Numbered from the stretch's first letter, positions 1 through 12,474 are shown. The stretch is DNA of 64,000 nucleotides from Colocasia esculenta (GCA_014218235.1 CM024753.1:179218348-179282347), one strand, 5' to 3'. The notes: generated by a model not told the origin, from the sequence alone. A program made the numbers and translations.

Positions 1-731
1 TCGAATCACGTAAATTTTATTATTTCTTTTTGTGATGTGTTTGTCAATCTTATTGCTGAATGTTCTCATCAAATTAATATTTTGACGTACATATCACTTA
101 TGTGATTCACACGTTATTATATTACCCCACTTTTCACAACACACCTTCCCCACTAACGAGGTCCCAAAAGTGACTGAGACCAATAATTAAGGGTGACAAA
201 ATGGGCGCCTATATATTATGGAGCACGGTTTGTAGGCCATAGACCAAGTGCAATTCTAGAGAAGAAGCCAAAGTGTCTAATGCATGATGGCAACTCTTCC
301 GATTAACACCACTTTTGTGCCTAATTAATATTGGGGAAGTGCTCAGTACTGCGTGAACCAAATTAATTAGTGTGATTGGACTTGGACAGACTTGGTCTTC
401 AAGTATATATATGTATATAAGTATCACGACACTTCTTTTCAATATTACTTCCATATGTAAGTTATGAATAATTCTTTGAGTGGTGAAATTCCTGGGGCAG
501 ATTAATAAAGTGCATTTAGGTATATAATATCATAAATGTATGCGGACGTGACGAACTTTCATACTCACACACAAGTGAAGGGCGCATGAAACATAGGCGT
601 ACGTCTTATATTGCTCATGTATTGTACGAAGACCCTGGCACCTAGTCTTTAATAATAAACTAGTTAAACTAATTAATTAATGTGCAGTTTATCCAAACTA
701 ATTAATTGCTTCTTAGTGGAAATCCTAAATC
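1..731. other. AT-rich flank, no gene called
   Basis: AT-rich plant intergenic DNA to the left of the copia element. I see no supported gene, RNA or transposon terminus. A stretch at about 467-505 reads as a short open frame containing NNSLSGEIP, which matches the plant leucine-rich-repeat consensus, but it ends in a stop after 13 codons. It could be the last trace of a receptor-like gene or chance. The last five bases, AAATC at 727-731, are the left target-site duplication of the copia insertion. Confidence 0.6.
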
Positions 732-975
732 TGTTGGGATATGGCCAAATATCCGGGAACCTAATAAGGGCAAGTTTATTGCTGGGATAAATCTAAGAGA
801 TAATTAAGAGATAATTTCGGCATTATCTCAAGGGAGGCAGTTGCGGGGCGGAGGTGCAAATCTGTACGGAGCCTCCTATATATATACATGGGGTACTTAC
901 CATGTTGTGTACACATTGAGAACAAGATCTGCACCGGAGCCCCAAACCCCTCTTCCTCTCCGTTTGTTTCCTTCA
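732..975 (+). repeat. copia 5' LTR (244 bp)
   Basis: Starts TGTTGGGATATGG and ends TTTGTTTCCTTCA, with the canonical TG...CA ends. It is repeated at 6389-6632 with four substitutions that I can see. A TATATATATA stretch near 878-888 is the likely core promoter. The primer site starts two bases after its end. Confidence 0.95.
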
Positions 976-976
976 C

Positions 977-988
977 TGGTATCAGAGC
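977..988 (+). other. primer-binding site, initiator tRNA-Met type
   Basis: TGGTATCAGAGC lies one base after the LTR end. It is the standard complement of the 3' end of plant initiator tRNA-Met used by most copia elements. Confidence 0.93.
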
Positions 989-989
989 A

Positions 990-1650
990 AGACAGATCCT
1001 TGACATCTCCGCCGCGTCGTCCGCAGTCGCCCCCGGCCGTGTATTACATTTGCGCCGTCTCTGACTGCTCGTGCGACGACGCCCTTGCTCGCCCGCCGCG
1101 AGCCCGTACGTCGCCCCGCTGCAAACACGTTTCCGCGTCGTGCTCTGCCGCTCGTCGACGCCTGCTGCTGTCGCCTCCGCTGCAGCTCTCGACCAGCGCC
1201 GACCGTCGCCGCTCGACCCGGGCCACGTTCGCCTCCGCTGCAGCTCTCGACTAGCGCCGACCATCGCCGCTCGACCCGGGCCACGTCCGACCCCGCCCGA
1301 GCAGCGCCGACCATCGCCGTCGTGCACACCTCAGCACCGCAGCCGCGCCAAACCCCTGTCGTCCTTACCGACGCGTCGCCCGTGCACCCCGCTCCTGTTC
1401 GCCAGCGCCGACCGTCGCAGTTCGCCCCGGCCACGTTCGCCTCCGCTGCAGCTCTCAACCGTGCCCGGGCACCGTCGTTGCCCGCCCTCTCCCAACGTCT
1501 GCTCGCGTTCCTGTCGCACCATCATCGCTCGGCCACTGCATCTGCACCGCCCACGTCCGCCAGCAAATTTGCGCACAGCCAACCGGCGAGCACCATCGTG
1601 CTGCTCTCCATCTTCCTTGCTCTGCGAACAAGTAGGTTTCTTCCTATTTG
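990..1650 (+). repeat. GC-rich leader of the copia element with 58-bp repeats
   Basis: A strongly GC- and CG-rich tract between the primer site and gag, in sharp contrast with the AT-rich body. A 58-bp unit beginning CTCCGCTGCAGCTCTCGAC occurs at 1175 and again at 1233, with a partial third copy at 1441. Long open frames occur on both strands, but all read as Pro/Ser/Arg/Ala low complexity, so I treat them as compositional and not as genes. The rest of the leader to 2253 is AT-rich without recognisable content. Confidence 0.75.
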
Positions 1651-2253
1651 AGAATAAAGAACAAATAGAAACCTGCATCGGCTTTAGAGAAAGGTCTGAC
1701 CAGTTCAAGACAAAAAGGTCATTCAAGATAGATCATGCATATTACTGTTTTACCTTATATTTGAAACTTTAATTGCACATTTACTCTTACAAGTTTATAT
1801 CGGCTTCACCATGTTTTAGATAGATAAACTTATTTGTATATTTTACCTAGTTGTTTGACTGTTTAAGAGTATTAAGCAATACTAATAAATAAAACAGCAT
1901 CTTGAAATCTGTAATTCACATAGTATAATATTAAAAGATTCACTGTTTAATGTTGTAATACTTCTGCACAAATAAATCAAGCAGTTGTTGATATTTGTTG
2001 TCACTTGCATGAGATAATAAAGTTTATTGCATAGTTTAGACTTGATACTGAGTTTTATAAAAAGTATTTTCTTCATCTGTTCATTTCCATGTTTAACTAG
2101 TTTTTAGACATTAATTAAATAAGATAGAACAAAATGATGATCATTCACAAAAAGATGTTGAAATTAACCAAGATAATCATGCAACTTACTTTTATGATCT
2201 TCATGTTAGTGATCAAATCAAATTATTTATTTTTCAGAATTATTCTAGTTCTA

Positions 2254-3120
2254 ATGGCTAGTAAGCTTATTGCTACGGAATTGGCAAAACTAGACAAGTT
2301 AAATGGAACCAATTATGACATGTGGCACCGGAAAATTAGATATGGCCTTATTCATGACAATATTGAACATGTCATTGATACCAATGTTCCGGAACTTAAA
2401 GATGATTCCACCGAAGTGGAAAAGAAAAGGAGGGAACAATGGCTATTAGATGATAAAAAAGCAAGAAGTTTCATGCTCATGTTCATGGAGGACAACTTGA
2501 TAAAGTTCTTTGAAACTTATAAGACCTCTAATGAATTGTGGAATGCTATCAAGGAGAAGTATGACACCAAGACTGAGGTGAATACTCAACTCCTTTTGCA
2601 TCGTTACAATACATGTAAGATGCAGGAAGGTGATAGCGTAATTGAGCATGTGAACAAAATGATTGTCATGGCCTAAGGACTTATCTACTGCTGGAACTGA
2701 AATTCTAGGAAAAATGCAAGTGGCAACTATATTGAATAGTTTGCCGGCATCACTTGACATGGCAGCCACAACATTAAGAATGAGTGGTTCTACTTTAACT
2801 GTCACGGGCTTGCCAGCTAGGTTAGCAATTGAGCAGGACATACTGGCTATAGAAGGAAGGAACTAGAGGTGAATCTTGAAGAGGCAAATGTTGCTCACAG
2901 GAAGCCTTCTGATCAGAATCGCCCCATTAAAGCAAACAAGGCCCAATTCAAGCCCAACAAATCCCAAGGAAAGGGAAAGAAAGTTCCTCGTGGTGCTTGC
3001 TACACTTGTGGGAAATTTGGCCACTTTAAGTCAAATTGTCCCCAAAGGCAAGAGAACAAGGGTGGACACAAACACCCAGAACAAGGAGGAACAAGCAAAA
3101 GGGAATTTGTTGGTGTTATT
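2254..3120 (+). pseudogene. gag: copia Gag (nucleocapsid), frameshifted
   Basis: The capsid protein of the copia element forms the virus-like particle and packages element RNA. I place the start at the ATG at 2254, which begins MASKLIATELAKLDKLNGTN, the usual copia Gag opening; an upstream in-frame ATG at 2134 gives a less typical N-terminus. The body matches the UBN2-type Gag domain. A CCHC zinc knuckle (CX2CX4HX4C) lies at 2998-3039. The frame is lost at about 2672, continues in another frame to about 2866, and then returns to the original frame, so two compensating indels affect about 65 codons. There is no stop between Gag and protease, as expected for a single copia polyprotein. Confidence 0.85.
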
Positions 3121-4839
3121 GAATGCAATGTTGCAATGGCAGACACTAATGACTGGTGGATCGATTCTGGTGCAACTCGTCATATTGCGAAGATGAAGAA
3201 AGGGCTGGTGGAGTTAAACAAGCTCAAAGCAGGTGAACAGAGGATCTACATGTGCAACAACACCTACCTGGACGTGGAAGGTGTTGGGACTTATCGCCTA
3301 GAACTTGCGGATAGCGTCATGGTGCTTAAAGATGTCTTCTATGCACCAGGTATCAGGCGCAATTTGATCTCTGTCCCTGCACTGATGAAGAACGGCCTCG
3401 AAGTACGATTCTACAATAAAAGGGTGTCAATTGGAAAGGAAGGGAAAGTCTTTGCTATGGGAAAGTTTATCCCGGAACATGATCTATTTTGTATCCCTGT
3501 AATTGACAATGAAATAAATGAGATAGAAGTTTCTGAGTATTCTTTGTGTGCTTTGTCGGAATGTGATCTATGGCATTTTAGATTGGGACATCCCAGTAAA
3601 TCTAAAATAGAGCAAATGATAAAGATGAATCTACTACCAGGTTTGACTAAGGTGGACTTAACACCTTGTGAACATTGTCTAGTCGGAAAAATGACTAAGA
3701 AACCTTTCTCGGTAGGACATAGATCACAAGAATTGTTAGAGTTGGTACACTCGGATATTTGTGGCCCTCTAAGTACAAAGACCTACAACAACAATGAATA
3801 TTTTATAACTTTCATAGATGATTATTCTAGGTTTGCCTATGTCTACTTGATTTCTAGAAAGTTTGAGGCATTAGATTGCTTTAAGAAATATAGAATGGAA
3901 GTAGAAAGGCAACTTGGAAGGAATATTAAGGTGTTAAGAACTGATAGAGGTGGGGAATACAACTCAAAGGAATTTGAGGTATATTGCCAAGAGCATGGAA
4001 TAAAAAGGTGTGTCACCATGCCTTACACGCCGCAACAGAATGGTGTGGCAGAAAGAAAGAATAGAATATTGATGAATGTTGTTAGATGTATGCTATCACA
4101 TTCATGTCTCCCTAGGAAATTTTGGGGAGAGGCATTGCTCACGGCAAACTATACTTTAAATAGAATTCCCACCAAGTCTATTGAAAGTACACCTTATGAA
4201 CTTTGGAATGGGAGGAAACCAGATTTGAGTCATCTCAAGAAATGGGGATCAACAGCCCATGTTCTCATTCCAAATCAACTTAGAGATAAGTTGGACTTTA
4301 GAACATTAAAGTGCAAATTCATAGGATATTGTGATAAGTCATTTGGCTATAAATTTTTTCATAATGAAAAAGGGATCATTGAATATAGAGATGCTACATT
4401 TCTAGAAAATGTAGAGGGAGAGGAACCTCAACCAGAGTTAAAAGAACCTCTAATTGTAATAGATGATGACTATTACAATGATGTCTCTAGAAATGATCCA
4501 GAAATTGAGGATGAACCTCAACCTATTATGGAAAATCAACAAATACCTATGAATGAAATGCAAAATGAACTACCTGCAATTGGCAACAAGAGACCTAGAA
4601 CTCCACTAGCATGGATGGATGATTATCACTTGTATTCTTGTGAGCCTTCGTGTCTATCAGTAGACATAAATGAGGATAATCACATAGATCCCATGAATTA
4701 TATTGATGCAATGAGATCTCATGATTCTTATATATGGCGGATAGCCATGGAGGAAGAAATTGATTCCATTAAAAGGAACAATGTATGGGAGCTATGTGAA
4801 TTACCTAAGAAAGACTATAGGATGCAAGTGGGTGTTTAA
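3121..4839 (+). pseudogene. pol: copia protease and integrase part of Pol
   Basis: Continuous frame from the zinc knuckle. The aspartic protease active site reads DSGAT near 3163-3177 and cuts the polyprotein. The integrase then starts with an HHCC zinc-binding motif (HX4H from about 3571, CX2C near 3663-3680). The DDE core has its first Asp in VHSD near 3750, its second in RTDRGGEY near 3940 and its Glu in QQNGVAERKN near 4035-4065. It inserts element cDNA into the host genome. The frame breaks near 4810-4839, just before the RT motif CKWVFK, apparently by one missing base next to an A run. The protein is otherwise full length for the family. Confidence 0.9.
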
Positions 4840-6235
4840 GAAAAAGCTTCGAGCTGATGGGTCCATTGATAAATTCAAGGCCCGGTTAGTTGCCAAAGGA
4901 TATAATCAGAAAGCAGGTATAGATTTTCAAGAAACTTATTCCCCTGTGGCTAAGTTTGCATCTATAAGGATGATCTTAGCAATTGTAGCTCATCTTGACT
5001 TGAAACTTTTCCAAATGGATGTCAAGACTGCTTTCCTCAACGGAGAGTTAGAGGAAGATATATACATGCTGCAGCCTGAGGGATTTCAGGTAGATGGACA
5101 GGAGGACAAAATTTGTAAATTAAAGAAATCGCTTTATGGATTAAAGCAGTCTTCTAGACAATGGTATCTCAAATTTCATGATGTGGTTATTCAACTCGGG
5201 TTTGTGCCAAATAAGTTGGACAATTGTGTATATGTCATGAAGAGTGGGAGCAAGTATGCCATTTTATCCTTGTATATGGATGATATTTTGCTCGCCGGGA
5301 ATGACATGGAAATGTTGAATAACATCAAATCTGAGCTCAGTGGGAAATTTGAGATGAAGGACATCGGTGAGGCATCATATGTCCTTGGAATACATATCCT
5401 GAGGGATAGGAAGTCTAGAATGTTAAGTATTAATCAAGAAAAGTACTTGAGTTCAGTACTTAAAAGATTTGGAATGCAGAATAGCAATCCGGCACCCACA
5501 CCGTTAGTCCATGGTAAACGGTTGTGTAAAGAACAATGTCCTGGAGAAGGGCAAAGCGCGCTTAATGTTCCATATGCACAAGCAATTGGAAGCTTGATGT
5601 ATGCTATGCTATGTACTAGGCCTGACATAGCATATGCAGTAAGCTTAGTCAGCAGATATCAAAGTAATCCTGGTCCAGCACATTGGGAAGCTGTTAAGAG
5701 GATTATGAAATATCTAAAAGGTACTTTGCACCATAAACTAGTTTATCAAGCTGATATGCTTGACATACTAGGGTACTCTGTTGCTGACTTTGGAGGTGAT
5801 AAAGATGATGGAAAGTCCACTTCGGGACACTTGTTCATCTTTGGTGGTGGTGCTGTTTCTTGGAGTAGCAAGAAATAAGGTTGTGTTGCAAGATACACAC
5901 AAGAAGCTGAGTACATTGCTGTTAGCATGGCTACTACTCACGCAGTCTGGATAAGACGATTTCTTAAAGATATGGATCTCAATTTGGTAGAAGGGCCAAT
6001 TGAGATGTACTATGATAATCAGGCAGCAATAAATCTGATCAACAGTGGAGCGAATAGCTCAAAAGGAAAACATATAGAGATACAATATCATTACATCCGT
6101 GATATTGTACAGAAAGGGGAAATAAGAGTGACTTATATTCCCACAAGTGATATGATTGCCGATCCTTTGACAAAGGGCATTGCGGTAGAGAATTTCATCA
6201 AACATGTTGGTTTGATGGGACTTAGAAATATATAA
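4760..6235 (+). pseudogene. pol: copia reverse transcriptase and RNase H part of Pol
   Basis: RT begins at about 4817 with the copia signature CKWVFKKK and includes KARLVAKGY, DVKTAFLNGEL and the catalytic YMDD box at 5273-5284, where most copia elements have YVDD. RNase H follows, with the motif ADFGGDKDDGKSTSG near 5779-5823. A stop (TAA) at 5876-5878 sits where the family has glutamine, so it is a probable CAA-to-TAA change. The same frame continues through the RNase H end, TKGI motif included, and terminates at 6235. The RT frame is offset from the integrase frame. The enzyme copies element RNA to cDNA in the cytoplasmic particle. Confidence 0.9.
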
Positions 6236-6378
6236 GTCAAAGAAAATTTCATGAATAATGAAGTTGTGATACATCTCATGGATAATGAGTGTGTATCAGG
6301 TAAGGACATTATTTAAAGAATGATATACATCTCATGAACAGTGGGAGTGTATTTAGAATTTATCTGGTATAGTTGGCC

Positions 6379-6388
6379 CAGTGGGAGA
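6379..6388 (+). other. polypurine tract of the copia element
   Basis: CAGTGGGAGA directly precedes the 3' LTR and is the plus-strand primer. About 57 bp apart, at about 6268 and 6325, lie two related segments containing ATACATCTCATG; they form a short direct repeat between the pol stop and this tract. Confidence 0.8.
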
Positions 6389-6632
6389 TGTTGGGATATG
6401 GCCAAATATCCCGGAACCTAATAAGGGCAAGTTTATTGCTGGGATAAATCTAAGAGATAATTAGGAGATAATTTCGGCATTATCTCAAGGGAGGCAGTTG
6501 CGGGGCGGAGGTGCAAATCTGTAGGGAGCCTCCTATATATATACATGGGGTACTTACTATGTTGTGTACACATTGAGAACAAGATCTGCACCGGAGCCCC
6601 AAACCCCTCTTCCTCTCCGTTTGTTTCCTTCA
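6389..6632 (+). repeat. copia 3' LTR (244 bp)
   Basis: Same length and ends as the 5' LTR. It is followed immediately by AAATC (6633-6637), the right target-site duplication. Confidence 0.95.
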
Positions 6633-7611
6633 AAATCGTGGGTTAGGAATGTGTTTGTGTATGTATATCTCTGGGAAGCTTCCAGCCGAAGAAGGTCGCA
6701 ATCGATTAATTATGTTGGCATTTCAATAACTAATTAAAGGTGCATAGGGGAATGTTTGTTAATTTTATACGTTACTTTAGACGTCTAATCTAAGACGTGC
6801 ATGGTAATGTTTTGTTTTATACGCTACTTTGGACGTCTAATCTAAGGCGTGCATTGTAACATTAGAAATGGAAGGAAAGTTTTAGTTGATCGATTGATGT
6901 GCCACCAGTGATGTGTCAGCATCCACGGGGTTTAGAGGTTGGGAAATATGTATCGCAAAGACATGTCTTTAGTGGAGCTGATATCAAGAATGTAATTTTA
7001 TTGGTTCACGGAAGAGAAGAAAGGTCTTGTTAGGCCCCTCCAATATATCAATAGAATCAATTTTTTGCAATCCACATTAACTTAATTTGTTGTCTTATAA
7101 TAAATTTCCTTTTAAGAGGCCGATCTAGCTGTTGCCAACCTCAATATCCTAATTAGTCATGGATGTGTAATTAAGCTCGGAGGTCTGTTGAGTACTGATC
7201 ATTAATTAGCAGGGCTCTTTTCTTTTAAAAATGCTTAAAATCAATTAAAAACTTTCAAATATGGAATGAGATCAACTACAACTTTAAGTGGACTAGCTTT
7301 AATCATTAGTATCCAAGAACATTGCCACAGACTCCATCTTCCCCTCACAAGATCAAACGGAATCCATCAAAGTCACTCATGCTTAAGGGCCACCCACCCA
7401 CCCTCCTCCAAAACTTCTTCAAGATTTATAAGCTATATAGCTGCGACGATGACAGGTGATCAATGAACATATCAAACATGACAAGGTTAGATTATATATA
7501 ATATATTGGCTGCCAATAAGTTGTTCCGCAAATATTTCAGTGTGTGGAAGCTGTCATTAATAATCCTAACACATGTGACTCTCCACTCTTCAACAAATCC
7601 TAAGCGTCAGC
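6633..7611. other. AT-rich spacer with a local tandem duplication
   Basis: No gene recognised. Between about 6758 and 6865 a ~53-bp unit containing GACGTCTAATCTAAG is present twice with a few differences. The rest is AT-rich intergenic sequence up to the presumed left LTR of gypsy element G. Confidence 0.55.
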
Positions 7612-8114
7612 CTACTGGGTGATGGATGGCCGACGAGAATAACTCGGCTACAGCTCGAGGCAGTTGGCCTCGGCTCAGCCAACGTAGAGCGCATGATATG
7701 GCCCTAGGAATCTTGGGTATCATGGTTCGCATAACTGCCTATTATTCGATTGTTGGATTAGGGGCCTTTGCTCGTGCACCCTGTAACGATGCCTATTAAG
7801 GTCATGATCTGACCGATGAGATACGATAGTTATAAGATCGTGGATCAATATCTGCAAGAATGGTCGACGGTTCACGGCTGCTCAGCCCATTATATAAGGG
7901 AGTAGGTTCGACGCTCATAGGTACACAATCTCTCTGCTTTGAACTATTTCACACACCTCACTAACTTGAGCATTAGAGTGTGTCCCCATTGAGACTCCTT
8001 GATGGACTTGCAGGTCTCGAGCGCAGATCGGGCAGCGTCTCTCATTAGTGATGTAGATTTGTCATCCCTAGCCACCTTGGCTCAGGCCTACATCAGGAGC
8101 ATCAAAGCATCATT
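7612..8114 (+). repeat. left LTR of Ty3/gypsy element G (boundaries approximate)
   Basis: The sequence from about 7612 contains a TATA box (TATATAAGGG at 7891-7900) and ends just before a TGGCGCC primer-site motif at 8117, the arrangement of Tat-type plant gypsy LTRs. The partner LTR is not in the window, so the left edge is a guess; it could start further left, within 7550-7620. Confidence 0.55.
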
Positions 8115-8115
8115 T

Positions 8116-8133
8116 TTGGCGCCATTTGTGGGA
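8116..8133 (+). other. primer-binding site of element G
   Basis: TTGGCGCCATTTGTGGGA, the conserved sequence that follows the LTR in many plant Tat/Ogre-type gypsy elements. It lies between the LTR and the first gag ATG at 8152. Confidence 0.65.
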
Positions 8134-8151
8134 AGCGACTTATTGGCATCA

Positions 8152-9347
8152 ATGGCTTCTAATGGCAAGAACGTCATCAACCGTCCTGCTAAGGAGGACG
8201 TCAGTCGCATCGAGATCACAGAGGAGGTTATCGTCGGAGGGTCTGGAGCGAGCGACCTAAACTCTTCAACCTCGTCTCGCCTCGACCGCATGGAGCAATC
8301 GTTCAAGACAATGCGACAAATGATGAACCAGTTGATGGAGTAGAATCAACAGCTCTTAGATGCTCAAACGACGATCGCCTCAGCCTCTGCAACGATAGTG
8401 ACGATGGCCGTATCGAGCCTTCTACAAGCACTAGCCGCACCTGTCATGCAGACTCCTCCTCCTGCCTCTATTGCTTCATCGAAAAGCCACGATAGCTACC
8501 ATGCCATGGCAGTGACACACTCTTTTTTGCCCCGTCTATAGGTCGGTCTGATGGCAGCCCCCATGACCTAGGCGATGGTAGATCCATTGGCGCTGAGGAC
8601 TTTGGAGCTCGACCACTACTCGATGAAGTCGATGGTGGCTTGGGGGCATTTCGCTGCTGAAGAGCCTCAATGGAAGGAGGACCTCCAAGAGATGAACCGG
8701 AAGATCAAGGCCCTTCAGCACGGCACTCGACCTCCCTCGGTCTAGACACTGCTTTCCTCCTTGCCGTTTGCTGAGGAGATTACGTCGGCCCCGATTCTGC
8801 TGAAGCTCCAGCTCCCCAAGTTCTGGCATTACAATGGGATGACAAACCCCGATCACCACATCGACAATTTCTAGGGGAAGATCGAGATGGTGCACCTTTT
8901 TGACTCACTGAAGTGTCAAGCCTCATGTCGACTCTAGATGACGTGACACTACACTGGTTCAAGGCATTGCTGACGTGGTCGATATAAAACTTCACTAACC
9001 TCACCTAGAAGTTCCTAGACCACTTCTACAGCATGGTGCAACATTCTCTTTGCACCAACGACTTGTGGCTGGTCTCACAGAGAGAGTCCAAGCTCTTCCG
9101 AGACTATGTTAGGAGGTTTGAAGTTGAGGTGATGAAGGTCATTGACCTCGACCTTCGCACGACCGTCAATATCCTCACCTGGGTCTGTAGCAAGGCAACT
9201 TTTGTGGCATCGACTGTGAAGAAGCTGTCGGTGACACTTCCCAACCTCCTCTCCCACATGTAGAAATACGTGCGGCTCAAGTCCACTTTGGAGGCCACTA
9301 GAAAACTATGATGACTTGCTGACCAGGGTGCATTGAACGATGCGTCA
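8152..9347 (+). pseudogene. gag: element G block 1: Gag N-terminal and capsid part
   Basis: From the ATG at 8152 (MASNGKNVINRP) one frame runs to about 8920 with only TAG stops, at 8341, 8539, 8569, 8743 and 8872. The frame then shifts and continues with LDDVTLHWFKALL and later RESKLFRDYVRRFEVEV, which are the capsid motifs of plant gypsy Gag (retrotransposon gag domain). Each TAG lies where glutamine is plausible, so the pattern is CAG-to-TAG decay. The block stops at 9347, where element A is inserted behind CGTCA, and resumes at 21826. Function when intact: particle formation. This copy cannot be functional. Confidence 0.8.
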
Positions 9348-12300
9348 TGTCATGCCCCGACATTTAACAGTGGAATAAATATCGAGATGCGTGAATGATA
9401 CAAATATAAGTATCACAGTTGAGTAATGCAGAGTCATAATTAAATGTGCATCATACTTGAGACGGTAATAAAGTCAACTATAATACTCCTTGTTCCATTC
9501 CATTCAACTAAATAAAAACTTTACAACAAAGGAACCAACTAAAGGGTCCATTATTCAAATAAAAACTCCATGAAAATGTTTCACTATTACATAAACTACG
9601 CAAACATCTACTCCTAAACTGTCGACTCCTCATAAGATGGGTGCTCTTCACTCTTGCCCTGCCCCATCGGAGTCCACTGGATCCTCATCACTACCTGAAA
9701 AGGACAGGATGATAGGGTGAGTGAACTAGCTTAGTAGGATTTACATCTCAATGTGCGGGCACTAATATACATGATTAACATTTTAAATAAGCAGAAGATG
9801 AACAAGAACATGATGACAATGCATGCATTTCTAACACATCAAATAGCTGAATAGAATGAATATCATATCAAATCAATTATTGAATTTTATATGCAATGGA
9901 CAGGTAATTCAAGAATAGAATCATATCAAAAGGAATTGGCCATATTCACACAGATATCACATATTCACGTGATCAGACGTATCATATCAAACTTAACATA
10001 TCATATCAAACGAAGATACATTCCCACAAATCTTGCACACAGACCAGTGCCATGCCAAGCACCACAAGACCATACTTCCGTGGTTATAAGTACGTTGGGG
10101 CGCTCCTCCCCAGGACCAGACAGGGCCCCTATTGCACAGACATTAGTCAAATGGACCAAAGTCCCACGTTGTGCCGATCAAACATATACACATTATGGCC
10201 GTAGATTTCCAATAACAAGCTCAAGGTAATAAGGACATGATCATTTATAGAGTCAAGGTATGACAATAGCTCGAGAGATCAATTGGGCAGCATAACAACA
10301 TATCTTCTATTTCATATTTCTTTAATGTCTTGACATGAGGATGACTAATGACATATCGTACACAGTACAAGTGCTCTCTATCTCCAAGGTACTTCATGGT
10401 ACAACCAACTCGGTCTCTATGAGGGAATCCATAGAGTACGGAAACTTACGGAGGTCTTAGGGAAAAGATCGCTAATCTGCCAATACGGAATGACCGGCAG
10501 AGAGCTCCCAATTCCCCAAGAGGGGTGTGCCTAATCGTACAAATGTGTAAGTGACGTGTCCCAGATCTTTCCTAATCATGTATGCAATGGATGAGCAAAT
10601 TATGGAAACAACGGAAAGCGTATAAATAAGGAAAGTCCATACACAATAAACGAGTAACATAATAGAAAGTTCTTAAACTAAACAAGTCCACTCTAACATG
10701 TAATCTCCACAATTTCATATCATATTCTTATCATGACAATTTCACATCAAGCTAGATCACAAGATAATAATCAATGAACATAATGTCATTCACATTAGAA
10801 TCATTTTCAAGTCATTATAGCTTTCAAATAGGTTGATTGCTTTTAGGCCAATGCACACTATGTAACACTATGAATCATGCTTACAGACCAAGAACCTAAA
10901 CATGCTGACTGACTAGCCGGAAAGAACAGTCTCGGTCGGTCTTTGAATCACGTCATACACAGTAGACGCTTTTCATGACATGGTGCACAGTCAAAACACG
11001 GTCAAACTGTGAAGAATGAAAATTGCAACGCCCTAAGTGGACGCCTTTATCATTGAATCACGATGGGTTACCCCGTGGCATTCATGAAATGTGTTTAAAA
11101 TAGAAAAATAAAAATCTCTGAAATCCTTCGGCGGGAAAACATGCTAAATCGTGACGGGGGTTCCCATTGCGAATTAGACAATCGCTGAAATCCACGTAGC
11201 GCACAATCCCATGCAGGCAGTTGACCGATCAGATGGAAAATCATGACGGACGTCACGGTCGCCTTTTAACGAATCATGACGGCCAAGCCCGACGCGATAC
11301 CAGGTGATGGAATCTCATCGTCTGACGCGGTCGCGATTTAAACCTCAACCCGAAAACGTAGGAAATCGTTACAACCTTCATGTCAGGCCTATAACTTGAA
11401 ATCTAATGACATTTAGATAAACCTCTCAACATGAAAAACGACGAGGACATCTAGTAGAAGAAGTTTCATGTTTTGGATTTGATCTAATTCTATCTCAGTT
11501 TGCGTGAAACATGTGAAGAATGCAAAATTTTCTAAACATGCGCGACTTAGGGAAAACACTTATAACTCGACAGATACATCATGAAAATTGGGAAAATCAC
11601 TTGCATATGAAACTAGTCATGCAGCACTACAAGATGGTATAGGTTTCCATTAGTTTCGGCTCGAAATCACCTACCTTTAGATGAATCTAAGAGACGCAAT
11701 AGCCTAGTTGATGCAGAGCAAGGTTGAGGAAGAACCTCGGTTTTCCCCAGCCGTTCTCCTCTCCTCCTGTGCCCTAGCTTGCTCCATATGACCCCAACTC
11801 AATGCCAAACTTGCCCTAAGAGTCTCTTCATGATTTTATATGCCTCTAGGATTTAATTCCATGTCCTAATGGTGCTCAGAAAGGTGGCTGCGAAATCAGC
11901 TTGGCACCTTCCAAAATTTGGGAGTTCTCCTCCCAATTGAAGTAGCTACACCAGAGGAAGGCTCTTAGCATGGTTGGCCAAGATTTGGCTTACTATGCTT
12001 GGCTAATAGCATTAGTTTAAGCCATAATTTGCCCTTCCCAATTACCACATAATTACAGGCACAAATTTTGGGTATTTCTCTTGCTCCAATTTATTCTTGG
12101 GCCAAAAGTGATCCATTGGCCCAATTTTGATAATGGGTCATCAATACATGATGTTGGTAGTCTCTCCAACATGTTTATTTAATTTATGACCGTGTTATAT
12201 TTCCGCGTTAATGGTTTTCCGACTTAGTTTCTTAATTTGGGTAATTAGTTACATTGTGACGTACACTTGGCCAATCAGATTTTTCGTGCATGAATTTTTT

Positions 12301-12474
12301 CGTGGAACACTTGGGAATAATGTTTGGGGTTAGTTTATAATTTTTACGGAATTTTCTGATGTGTTCTTGTACATACGATAGTGGTACGTATGTTCTACCA
12401 TTCCGATAATACGAAAATTATTTATTTCCATTTATTTCTAATTTTTTAAATTACTGAATTTCTGGGGTGTTACA
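9348..12474 (-). repeat. 3' LTR of element A
   Basis: 3127 bp, from TGTCATGCCCCGACATT to CTGGGGTGTTACA. Almost all of it is repeated at 17002-21825. Around 11010-11350 it carries scattered copies of an ATCG(T/C)GACGG-like motif, discussed under findings. Small open frames inside (for example 9891-10229) are repeated in the other LTR with indels and are not genes. Confidence 0.92.

Larger units (their letters stand above)
732..6632 (+). mobile_element. Ty1/copia LTR retrotransposon, nearly complete
   Basis: A full-length copia element: LTR 732-975, tRNA-Met primer site, GC-rich leader, gag, protease, integrase, RT, RNase H, polypurine tract, LTR 6389-6632. The domain order protease-integrase-RT-RNase H is diagnostic of Ty1/copia. 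It is flanked by the 5-bp duplication AAATC (727-731 and 6633-6637). By eye the two 244-bp LTRs differ at four positions, so the insertion is recent in evolutionary terms. The polyprotein is broken by two compensating frameshifts in gag, one before RT and one in-frame stop in RNase H, so this copy is probably not autonomous unless some breaks are assembly errors. Confidence 0.95.

Noticed and set aside
776..1772. Several overlapping open frames of 60-233 codons on both strands in the copia leader
   Set aside because: All arise from CG-rich composition and 58-bp repeats; the proteins are Pro/Ser/Arg/Ala low complexity with no domain.
9891..10229. A 112-codon frame in LTR A
   Set aside because: The matching region in the right LTR (19280-19498) is shorter through indels and shows no frame conservation.
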